The notes under the pieces were generated by a model. It was not told where the DNA came from, searched no databases, and worked only from the letters and a program-made list of their open reading frames with translations. A program made the position numbers and the translations under genes. 5,319 bases of DNA. It comes from Bacteroidales bacterium. GTDB taxonomy: Bacteria > Bacteroidota > Bacteroidia > Bacteroidales > JAADGE01. Every line of letters begins with the position of its first letter. The first letter of the stretch is position 1. Below are positions 1 to 4,897 of this stretch, piece by piece. The stretch is taken from assembly GCA_029932445.1 (NCBI GenBank), contig JAOZQB010000201.1:1-5319 (forward strand), in the 5' to 3' direction.

Positions 1-27
1 TTTTTTATCAGCAAAAAATAGAATATT

Positions 28-825
28 TTGAAATTTAATTTGTTGCATATTGTTTTTATGATTCTCGGCGGAATGGTTCTGTTGTTTATAATCGGTCCCT
101 TGCTCGGAATGTTTTTTGCAACTTCCTCGAATGAGATTATTGAAACCGTTCATGATACGGAAGTTCGAAACAGTATCGGTTTGACAGTCGGGATTTCAAT
201 GGCTGCAACATTTTTCTTTGCCTTTATGTCAATTCCCTTTGCTTATTTGTTGGCAAGAAAAGAATTCGTTTTTAAAAAATTAGTTCTCGGAATTATAGAT
301 TTACCTATTGTAATACCGCATTCGGCAGCCGGTATTGCCATTCTCGGAATTATTTCAAGAGATTCGATTATCGGAAAAACGGCTGATTTTTTCGGATTAA
401 ATTTTGTGGGGCATCCGGTCGGTATCGGTTTGGCAATGGCTTTTGTAAGTGTGCCGTTTCTTATTAATGCCGCACACGACGGGTTTAAATCGGTTCCGGT
501 TCGATTAGAACAGGCGGCTTTAAGTTTGAAAGCTTCACCGATACGTGTATTCTTTACAATCTCTTTGCCTTTGGCATGGCGAAATATTGTTTCGGGTTTG
601 GTTATGATGTTTGCCCGAGGAATGAGTGAATTCGGTGCCGTTGTTATTGTTGCTTATCATCCGATGGTAACTCCTGTCCTAATTTATGAACGTTTCGGAG
701 CATTCGGTTTGAAATATGCACGACCGGTTTCGGTGGTTTTTATCCTCGTTTGTATCATCATTTTTATTGCTTTCAGGATGCTTGCAAATAAGAAAAATCA
801 GATGAGATTAAATAAAACGACTTAG
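28..825 (+). CDS. wtpB: Molybdate/tungstate ABC transporter permease (WtpB/ModB-like)
   Basis: This is the inner-membrane permease subunit of an ABC importer for molybdate and/or tungstate. The 265-residue length is normal for the family. About six hydrophobic segments are visible, near residues 8-30, 50-75, 87-108, 132-150, 186-210 and 235-255. The cytoplasmic EAA loop that docks on the ATPase is at about 161-183 (EQAALSLKAS, then ISLPLA). The block ARGMSEFGAVVIVAYHPM at 196-213 followed by PVLIYERF resembles WtpB-type permeases more than E. coli ModB. That subtype call is from remembered family patterns, and specificity for Mo versus W cannot be read from the permease. The start is uncertain. 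TTG at 28 gives a plausible charged N-terminus (MKFN) before the first helix, while the in-frame ATG at 58 would give a protein 10 residues shorter. The frame is closed by a stop at 19-21. All three frames of bases 1-38 contain stops, so any upstream gene, probably the binding protein, ends here. The stop abuts the next gene's ATG. Confidence 0.9.
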   Translation: MKFNLLHIVFMILGGMVLLFIIGPLLGMFFATSSNEIIETVHDTEVRNSIGLTVGISMAATFFFAFMSIPFAYLLARKEFVFKKLVLGIIDLPIVIPHSAAGIAILGIISRDSIIGKTADFFGLNFVGHPVGIGLAMAFVSVPFLINAAHDGFKSVPVRLEQAALSLKASPIRVFFTISLPLAWRNIVSGLVMMFARGMSEFGAVVIVAYHPMVTPVLIYERFGAFGLKYARPVSVVFILVCIIIFIAFRMLANKKNQMRLNKTT

Positions 826-1872
826 ATGCTGAAACTGAAAAATATACATATTGCGCTCGGTGATTTTTCTTTAACTGATTTTTCGATATCTGTTGAAAAA
901 GGTGATTATTATGTTATTCTCGGAGAGTCCGGTGCCGGAAAATCAGTTATTCTGGAAATGTTGAGCGGATTTATTAAACCGAAATCAGGTAAGATATTTT
1001 TCAATAATGAAGATATCACAAATCAAAGCATTCAAAAACGAAAAATTGGTTTGGTATTTCAGGATTATGCAGTTTTTCCGCATCTGAATGTTTTTAAAAA
1101 TATTGCCTATTCACTCAGGAAAAAGGGTTTTTCAAAACAAGAAATTAATACTAAAGTTGAACTTGTAGCAAAAGAAACAGGTGTTTTTGATTTGTTGCAC
1201 AGAAAAACCACTGAGCTGTCAGGTGGTGAATTACAGCGTGTTGCCTTGGCTCGTACTTTAGTTTCGGAACCTGAATTGTTGCTTCTTGACGAACCTTTGG
1301 GCTCATTGGATGTTCTTTTAAAAGACAGTTTAAGGAATTTATTGCGAAAGTTGAACAAAGCAGGGCAAACTATTATTCATATCACACACGATTATGAAGA
1401 AGCATTAAGTTTGGCAAATAAAATTGCGGTTGTAAATTCGGGAAAACTTATTCAGGAAGGAAAACCGAGTGTTGTTTTTAACCGTCCGAAATCGGAATTC
1501 ATTGCTAATTTAACCGGAATTAAGAATTTCTACAAAGCAAAATACATTTCATCGAATACAGTTTCAATCAACGGAAAAATTGACATTCAAGCTCAAACTT
1601 CCGAAAAAAAATGCGAGGGTTACATTGTAATTCCGAGCGATACAATTATTTTATCCGAAAAAAAACAAATATCAAGTGCCGTTAATAATTTTACGGGAAT
1701 TATTCAACATATTTTCCCTTCCCGTTTCGGAACGGAAGTTACGATTGACATCGGTATTATTTTGTCGGTACTTATTACGAATATTTCTTCCGAAAAACTG
1801 AGTTTAAAAGAAGGAAAAGAAATTTGGATAAGTTTTAAAGCAAATTCAGTGAAATTTATTCGTAAAAATTAA
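826..1872 (+). CDS. wtpC: Molybdate/tungstate ABC transporter ATP-binding protein (WtpC/ModC-like)
   Basis: This 348-residue cytoplasmic ATPase powers the importer encoded just upstream. The nucleotide-binding domain is complete: Walker A GESGAGKS at 33-40, Q-loop glutamine at 79 (GLVFQDYAVFPH), signature LSGGELQ at 131-137, Walker B LLLLDEP at 151-157, D-loop GSLD at 159-162, and switch histidine 188 in HITHDYEEA. After about residue 232 comes a C-terminal regulatory region. Residues 283-345 look like a TOBE/MOP-type fold (NNFTGII, then ITNISSEKLSLKEG and SFKANSV near the end). In ModC and WtpC this domain can bind the oxyanion and inhibit transport. The ATG directly follows the permease TAG with no gap, which suggests translational coupling. 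The stretch YYVILGESGAGKSV favours WtpC-like over sulfate or other importers. That subtype is inference, whereas the ABC ATPase assignment is certain. Confidence 0.93.
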   Translation: MLKLKNIHIALGDFSLTDFSISVEKGDYYVILGESGAGKSVILEMLSGFIKPKSGKIFFNNEDITNQSIQKRKIGLVFQDYAVFPHLNVFKNIAYSLRKKGFSKQEINTKVELVAKETGVFDLLHRKTTELSGGELQRVALARTLVSEPELLLLDEPLGSLDVLLKDSLRNLLRKLNKAGQTIIHITHDYEEALSLANKIAVVNSGKLIQEGKPSVVFNRPKSEFIANLTGIKNFYKAKYISSNTVSINGKIDIQAQTSEKKCEGYIVIPSDTIILSEKKQISSAVNNFTGIIQHIFPSRFGTEVTIDIGIILSVLITNISSEKLSLKEGKEIWISFKANSVKFIRKN

Positions 1873-1876
1873 TCTC

Positions 1877-1896
1877 GTTTATCCGATATGTTTATC
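1877..1896 (+). promoter_or_regulatory. Direct repeat GTTTATC over the modE promoter, possible operator
   Basis: GTTTATC occurs at 1877-1883 and again at 1890-1896, 13 bp apart start to start. The second copy overlaps the -7 element. Two identical heptamers across a promoter directly upstream of a DNA-binding regulator would suit autoregulation. The sequence does not match the inverted TATAT-type operator known for E. coli ModE. This is a weak candidate based on repetition and position only. Confidence 0.2.
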
Positions 1897-1900
1897 TTTG
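1893..1900 (+). promoter_or_regulatory. Bacteroidota-type -7 promoter element for the modE-like gene
   Basis: TATCTTTG matches the Bacteroidota primary-sigma -7 consensus TAnnTTTG exactly. It lies in the 53-bp gap between the ATPase stop and the ATG at 1926. Transcription would be expected to start a few bases downstream, leaving a leader of about 20 nt. This argues that the modE-like gene starts at ATG 1926 and not at the TTG at 1905. I do not see a good -33 TTTG/TTG box at the usual distance, so the call rests on the -7 element and its position. Confidence 0.6.
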
Positions 1901-1925
1901 CATATTGATTTTTTTATTTTTTAAA

Positions 1926-2306
1926 ATGGCAGGTTCAAAGGGTTCAAAATATTTTGATATTTTTTTAAACTATAAATTTTGGTTAACTAAAAAAGACGGT
2001 ACAGAAATACTTGGTAAAAAAGTTTTAAGTTTACTGAAAGATATTGATACAGAGGGTTCTATACGGGCTGCTTCCGAAAAAAATCATATCAGTTATCGAA
2101 AAGCTTGGGGAGATATTAAAAATGCGGAAGAGATATTAAAATTTCCGATTACGGAAACAAAAAGAGGCGGTAAAGACGGCGGAAAAACAAGTTTAACGGA
2201 AGACGGGAAAAATATGATTGAAGCTTTTGAAGAACTGGAAAATGAATTTGAAAAAGCCGTTTACAACACCGCAAAGAAATTTTTTCACAATTTGAATGAT
2301 GAATAA
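1926..2306 (+). CDS. Stand-alone ModE-type winged helix-turn-helix regulator
   Basis: This is a 126-residue protein matching the N-terminal DNA-binding domain of the molybdate regulator ModE (LysR-like winged helix). The recognition region is at about 42-65: TEGSIRAASEKNHISYRKAW. It shows the family pattern of Gly-Ser-Ile, Ala-Ala, and Ser-Tyr-x-x-Ala-Trp. A Gly-rich wing follows at 79-94 (KRGGKDGGKTSLTEDG). E. coli ModE is about twice as long because of two C-terminal MOP/TOBE molybdate-binding domains, and these are absent here. Such single-domain forms exist in the family, so it may sense oxyanion through a partner or act without direct binding. ATG 1926 is chosen over TTG 1905, because the TTG sits about where transcription should begin and the extra residues (MIFLFFK) do not resemble the family. 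It follows the transporter by 53 bp, with its own promoter between. It probably regulates transporter and/or Moco genes (inference). Confidence 0.9.
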   Translation: MAGSKGSKYFDIFLNYKFWLTKKDGTEILGKKVLSLLKDIDTEGSIRAASEKNHISYRKAWGDIKNAEEILKFPITETKRGGKDGGKTSLTEDGKNMIEAFEELENEFEKAVYNTAKKFFHNLNDE

Positions 2307-2311
2307 ATATC

Positions 2312-2638
2312 ATGAGTAAAATATTAGTTCAAGGTAAAGAGATTTCGATTTTCAGCAAAGAACATACTGATTATATTTCTCTTACGGATATTGCTAAGTA
2401 TCGAAATAAAAATGCTCCTACTGATATCATAAAGAATTGGATATGTAATAAAAGTACTGTTGAATTACTCGGATTATGGGAAAAATTAAATAATCCTGAT
2501 TTTAAACAGGTCGAATTCGACCTGTTTAAAAATGAAGCGGGAGCAAATTATTTTGTGTTATCACAAAAAAAATGGATTGAAACAACAAATGCAAAAGGAT
2601 TAGTTTCAAAATCCGGAAATAAAAGGGAATATTCGTGA
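2312..2638 (+). CDS. Truncated KilA-N domain protein (N-terminal part of a broken gene)
   Basis: This 108-residue ORF carries most of a KilA-N domain, a DNA-binding domain common in phage and bacterial accessory genes. Recognisable blocks are YISLTDIAKYRN at about 21-32, ELLGLWEKLNNPDFKQVEFD at about 51-70, KNEAGANYFVLSQKKWIE at about 73-90, and TNAKGLVSKSG at about 92-102. From memory of the family, full-length bacterial members run to roughly 260-300 residues. After SKSG they continue with a Tyr/Gly-rich stretch and a phenylalanine/alanine-rich helix. Here the frame instead ends abruptly in NKREYS and a stop. A piece of the usual C-terminus follows directly in another frame, so this is best read as a deletion remnant. 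The ATG is 5 bp after the modE-like stop, so it is probably co-transcribed and a short product could still be made. It has no known role in Mo metabolism and looks like an accessory gene within the operon. Confidence 0.75.
   Translation: MSKILVQGKEISIFSKEHTDYISLTDIAKYRNKNAPTDIIKNWICNKSTVELLGLWEKLNNPDFKQVEFDLFKNEAGANYFVLSQKKWIETTNAKGLVSKSGNKREYS
2500..2531. repeat. Perfect 32-bp palindrome inside the KilA-N remnant
   Basis: Bases 2500-2515 (TTTTAAACAGGTCGAA) are followed with no spacer by their exact reverse complement at 2516-2531. The centre falls in an EcoRI-like GAATTC. The palindrome lies in frame within the KilA-N ORF and encodes FKQVEFDLFK, which fits the family at this position. Several codons in it (GTC, TTC, GAC, CTG) end in C or G, unlike the A/T-ending codons around it. 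An uninterrupted 16-bp arm match is very unlikely by chance. Function is unknown. Confidence 0.9.
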
Positions 2639-2714
2639 TTATGCAAGTATAGAGCAGTTAGTAGTTTTAACAAACCCGGAAAGTATTAATGCGGTTTTAA
2701 TACACAATGAATGA
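2610..2714 (+). pseudogene. Out-of-frame C-terminal fragment of the KilA-N gene
   Basis: Read in the +1 frame relative to the preceding ORF, this stretch encodes NPEIKGNIRDYASIEQLV, then VLTNPESINAVLIHNE and a stop at 2712-2714. I recognise the pattern GNIRDYAxIEQLVVL...ESINA as the conserved region near the C-terminus of full-length bacterial KilA-N proteins. This region normally lies well over 100 residues after the point where the upstream ORF ends. It overlaps the end of that ORF in a different frame and has no start codon of its own. The simplest reading is an internal deletion, with its junction around 2608-2618, that joined the two ends out of frame. The usual final 20-30 residues are also missing after IHNE, so the end is degraded as well. 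The assignment rests on remembered family patterns. Confidence 0.65.
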
Positions 2715-2742
2715 GTTCAATCTAAAAAGGTATATTTTCGCA

Positions 2743-2832
2743 AAAAAGCCCTGACAGGGTTTTCTTAATTATATGAATATATTGTATTTAAAAATATCGA
2801 AATTTACATAAATAACCCTGTCAGGGCTTTTT
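2743..2832. repeat. 90-bp inverted-repeat element with 19-bp perfect arms (terminator or MITE/REP-like)
   Basis: The left arm at 2743-2761 (AAAAAGCCCTGACAGGGTT) is the exact reverse complement of the right arm at 2814-2832. The 52 bp between them are very AT-rich and hold no ORF. Each arm contains the near-palindrome CCCTGaCAGGG, so each could also fold alone. The right arm ends in CTTTTT, so the long hairpin would behave like a rho-independent terminator on the + strand. The left arm's A-run would do the same on the - strand. No clear target-site duplication flanks it. A partial extra copy of the outer end, TCTAAAAAG at 2721-2729, matches the complement of 2827-2835. This element and the pseudogene fragment account for most of the gap before moeA. 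The rest, about 57 bp before the ATG, shows no strong signal. Confidence 0.75.
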
Positions 2833-2889
2833 AGACCGGACTTAGAAATAAATTAAAACCATAGAATTTGAATAATAAATGTATTAAAG

Positions 2890-4059
2890 ATGATTAATTT
2901 TGAAGATGCTTATAAAATCGTAAAAAATTCTGTAAAAACTATCGGAACAGAAAGAATTCCTTTTATGAATTCCGTAAATCGAATTCTGGCGGAAGACGTA
3001 AAATCAGATATTGAAATGCCGCCTTTCGACAAATCGGCAGTTGACGGTTTTGCTTGCAGAGCGGAAGATTTAGACATGTCGCTTGAAATTATTGAAGTTG
3101 TTCAAGCCGGGCAAACACCTTCCGAAACAGTTAAAAAAGGACAATGCACAAAAATTATGACCGGTGCGCCCATTCCTGATGGTGCCGATACGGTAGTGAT
3201 GGTTGAATATACGGATACCGAAAATAATACGGTTACCATGCAAAGAAAACAATCTAAAACAAATATCAGTTATCGAGCGGAAGACGTAAAAGAAGGTCAA
3301 ACAGTTTTGCAAAAAGGAATTTTGATAAAACCGCAAAACATTGCTGTTTTTGCTTCGGTGGGATATACGCAAGTTCTTGTGAGTAAACAAGTAAAAGTCG
3401 GTATTATTTCTACGGGTGACGAATTAACCGAGCCGGAAAATAAGCCCGGAATGTCAAAAATAAGAAACAGCAACGGGTATCAACTTAGGGCACAAGTCGA
3501 AGCAATGGGAGCAAAAGCTGCTTATTACGGAATAGCTAAAGATACTTACGATGATACCTATGAAAAAGTTACAAAGGCATTGACTGAAAATGATGTGATT
3601 ATGCTTTCGGGCGGGGTATCCGTCGGTGAATTTGATTTTGTACCGGAAGTTTTGGAAAAAGCCGGTATTACTATTTTATTTGACAGTGTTGCCGTTACGC
3701 CCGGGAAGCCGACAACTTTCGGGAAATCGGAAAATAAATTTTGCTTCGGGTTGCCGGGTAATCCCGTTTCATCTTTTGTGCAATTTGAATTGTTGGCAAA
3801 ACCGTTTTTATACGGAATGATGGGATACGATTTTAAAGCACCGGAAATTAAACTTCCTGCGGCTAAAGATTTTTCACGGAAAAGAACCGAAAGGAAAGCA
3901 TTTATCCCTGTTCATATTGTTAAAGGAGAAGTTAAACGTGTTGAATATCACGGTTCGGCACATATTCATGCACTTTCATCTGCTGACGGATTAATTTCAT
4001 TTCCGATTGGCGTTAATACCATAAAAAAAGGAGAATTAATTGATGTACGACAGATTTAA
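2890..4059 (+). CDS. moeA: Molybdopterin molybdenumtransferase MoeA
   Basis: MoeA catalyses insertion of molybdate into adenylylated molybdopterin, the last common step of Moco synthesis in the cytoplasm. At 389 residues it is near the usual family length (about 390-410). Conserved blocks appear in order: PPFDKSAVDGFA at 44-55, TGAPIPDGADTVVMVE at 91-106, RAEDVKEG at 129-136, and the MoCF-binding core starting with IISTGDEL at 172-179. These are followed by IRNSNGYQL at 191-199, SGGVSVGEFD at 240-249, VTPGKPTTFG at 269-278 and GLPGNPVSSF at 287-296. The C-terminal domain (about 320-389) ends with HGSAHIHALSSADGLISFP and KKGELIDV. All key acidic and glycine motifs are present, so it should be active. 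The ATG is preceded only by an A-rich stretch, which is common in Bacteroidota. The gene overlaps moaA by 17 bp. Whether it is transcribed from the modE promoter is doubtful, because a terminator-like repeat lies between them. Confidence 0.96.
   Translation: MINFEDAYKIVKNSVKTIGTERIPFMNSVNRILAEDVKSDIEMPPFDKSAVDGFACRAEDLDMSLEIIEVVQAGQTPSETVKKGQCTKIMTGAPIPDGADTVVMVEYTDTENNTVTMQRKQSKTNISYRAEDVKEGQTVLQKGILIKPQNIAVFASVGYTQVLVSKQVKVGIISTGDELTEPENKPGMSKIRNSNGYQLRAQVEAMGAKAAYYGIAKDTYDDTYEKVTKALTENDVIMLSGGVSVGEFDFVPEVLEKAGITILFDSVAVTPGKPTTFGKSENKFCFGLPGNPVSSFVQFELLAKPFLYGMMGYDFKAPEIKLPAAKDFSRKRTERKAFIPVHIVKGEVKRVEYHGSAHIHALSSADGLISFPIGVNTIKKGELIDVRQI
4029..4033 (+). promoter_or_regulatory. Shine-Dalgarno for moaA, inside the end of moeA
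   Basis: AGGAG, within AAAAAAAGGAG, lies 9 nt before ATG 4043. It is the clearest ribosome binding site in the window and sits within the last codons of moeA. It supports ATG 4043 as the moaA start, over the adjacent TTG at 4040. It also suggests that moaA is translated by re-initiation or independent loading on the moeA message. Confidence 0.6.
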
Positions 4060-4843
4060 CAGAAAAATAAACTATTTAAGAATTTCTGTTACAGACAGAT
4101 GTAACTTAAGATGTGTGTATTGTATGCCTGCAGAAGGGGTAGAATTAATGCATCACAATGATATTTTAAGATTTGATGAAATTATTGACACCATTAAATT
4201 TGCCGTCAGCCGGGGAGTTGATAAAGTGCGAATTACCGGCGGTGAACCGCTCGTAAAAAGAGGCATTGTTGATTTGGTCGGTATGATTGCAAAAATTGAG
4301 GGTATCAAAGATTTCGGAATGACTACTAACGGTATTTTATTGGATAAATATGCACAAGATTTGGCCGATGCCGGACTTCACAGAGTAAATATCAGTTTGG
4401 ATACCGTGAAGCCCGATAAATATCATCAAATAACTCGATTGGGTGATATTAACCAAGTTTTTAAAGGCATTGAAGCAGCAAAAAATGCCGGATTAACACC
4501 GATAAAAATAAATTGCGTCGTAAAAAAATCATCCGATGAGCCGGATGCAAAAGGTGTTACTCAATTTTGTAAAGACAATAATCTGCAAATTCGCTATATT
4601 AATGAAATGAATTTAGAAACAGGCAGTTTTTCAGTCGTTGACGGCGGTACCGGAGGTAATTGCAGTATTTGTAATCGTTTAAGATTAACGGCAAACGGTG
4701 ATATTATGCCTTGTCTGTTCAGTGATTTAAGGTTTAATGTTCGAGAGTTGGGTATTGAAAAAGCGTTTGAACTTGCTTTGAGCAGAAAACCGAAAAGCGG
4801 ACATGTTGCAAAAAAATCGCAATTTTACAGTGTCGGCGGTTAG
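4043..4843 (+). CDS. moaA: Compact GTP 3',8-cyclase MoaA-like radical SAM protein
   Basis: MoaA is the radical SAM enzyme that starts Moco synthesis by converting GTP to 3',8-cyclo-7,8-dihydro-GTP, which MoaC then processes. The radical SAM cluster motif is C20-x3-C24-x2-C27 in VTDRCNLRCVYCMP. The SAM-binding GGEP is at 66-69 in RITGGEPLVKR. TTNG is at 94-97 and NISLDT at 116-121. The second, C-terminal cluster ligands are C207, C210 and C224. CNRLRLTANG carries the two arginines (212, 214) that contact GTP in characterised MoaA, and R13 in LRISV matches another. The C-terminus ends in the family's Gly-Gly tail (YSVGG). At 266 residues it is about 60 shorter than typical MoaA (about 320-340). 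The missing part lies between IRYINEMN (183-190) and GGNCSIC (204-210), where family members carry a longer linker. All recognised catalytic features remain, so a natural short variant is more likely than decay. ATG 4043 is chosen for the strong ribosome binding site and typical N-terminus. Confidence 0.9.
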   Translation: MYDRFNRKINYLRISVTDRCNLRCVYCMPAEGVELMHHNDILRFDEIIDTIKFAVSRGVDKVRITGGEPLVKRGIVDLVGMIAKIEGIKDFGMTTNGILLDKYAQDLADAGLHRVNISLDTVKPDKYHQITRLGDINQVFKGIEAAKNAGLTPIKINCVVKKSSDEPDAKGVTQFCKDNNLQIRYINEMNLETGSFSVVDGGTGGNCSICNRLRLTANGDIMPCLFSDLRFNVRELGIEKAFELALSRKPKSGHVAKKSQFYSVGG

Positions 4844-4846
4844 ATT

Positions 4847-4897
4847 GAGTTGAAAGTATAAAGTTGAAAGTGAAAAGTTAAATGTAAAAGTTTAAAG
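4847..4897. repeat. Degenerate 14-bp tandem repeat between moaA and moaC
   Basis: Three 14-bp units run in a row: GAGTTGAAAGTATA at 4847-4860, AAGTTGAAAGTGAA at 4861-4874 and AAGTTAAATGTAAA at 4875-4888. A partial unit, AGTTTAAAG, follows up to the moaC start. Units 1 and 2 share the core AGTTGAAAGT, and later units drift. The repeat fills the whole intergenic gap. It could be a simple slippage product, or a purine-rich leader aiding translation of moaC. No hairpin is seen. Confidence 0.6.

Noticed and set aside
1..38. Tail of an upstream gene, probably the oxyanion-binding protein
   Set aside because: All three frames end in a stop within these bases (19-21, 29-31, 36-38), and too few codons remain to choose one, so no feature is called.
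1107..1358. Minus-strand open frame within the ATPase gene
   Set aside because: It lies opposite the conserved signature and Walker B region and its peptide resembles no family. It is a shadow of wtpC.
1905..1925. TTG start adding seven residues to the ModE-like protein
   Set aside because: It falls at the expected transcription start just downstream of the TATCTTTG element, and the added residues do not look like the family. ATG 1926 is preferred.
2551..2568. Small hairpin TTTTGTG-ttat-CACAAAA in the KilA-N remnant
   Set aside because: A 7-bp, AT-rich stem in coding sequence is common by chance, and the peptide it encodes fits the family. It was not called as a separate element.
2862..2870. 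Possible promoter TAGAATTTG upstream of moeA
   Set aside because: It has three bases instead of two between TA and TTTG, and no -33 element is seen at a suitable distance. It is too weak to call.
3070..3390. Minus-strand open frame within moeA
   Set aside because: It is antisense to conserved MoeA motifs, its product is low-complexity and Phe/Arg/Asn-rich, and there is no supporting signal.
3626..3820. Second plus-strand frame within moeA
   Set aside because: It overlaps the conserved MoeA core in another frame and has no family resemblance.
4530..4547. Hairpin CATCCG/CGGATG inside moaA
   Set aside because: A six-base stem in the middle of a conserved coding region, without a T-tract, is expected by chance.
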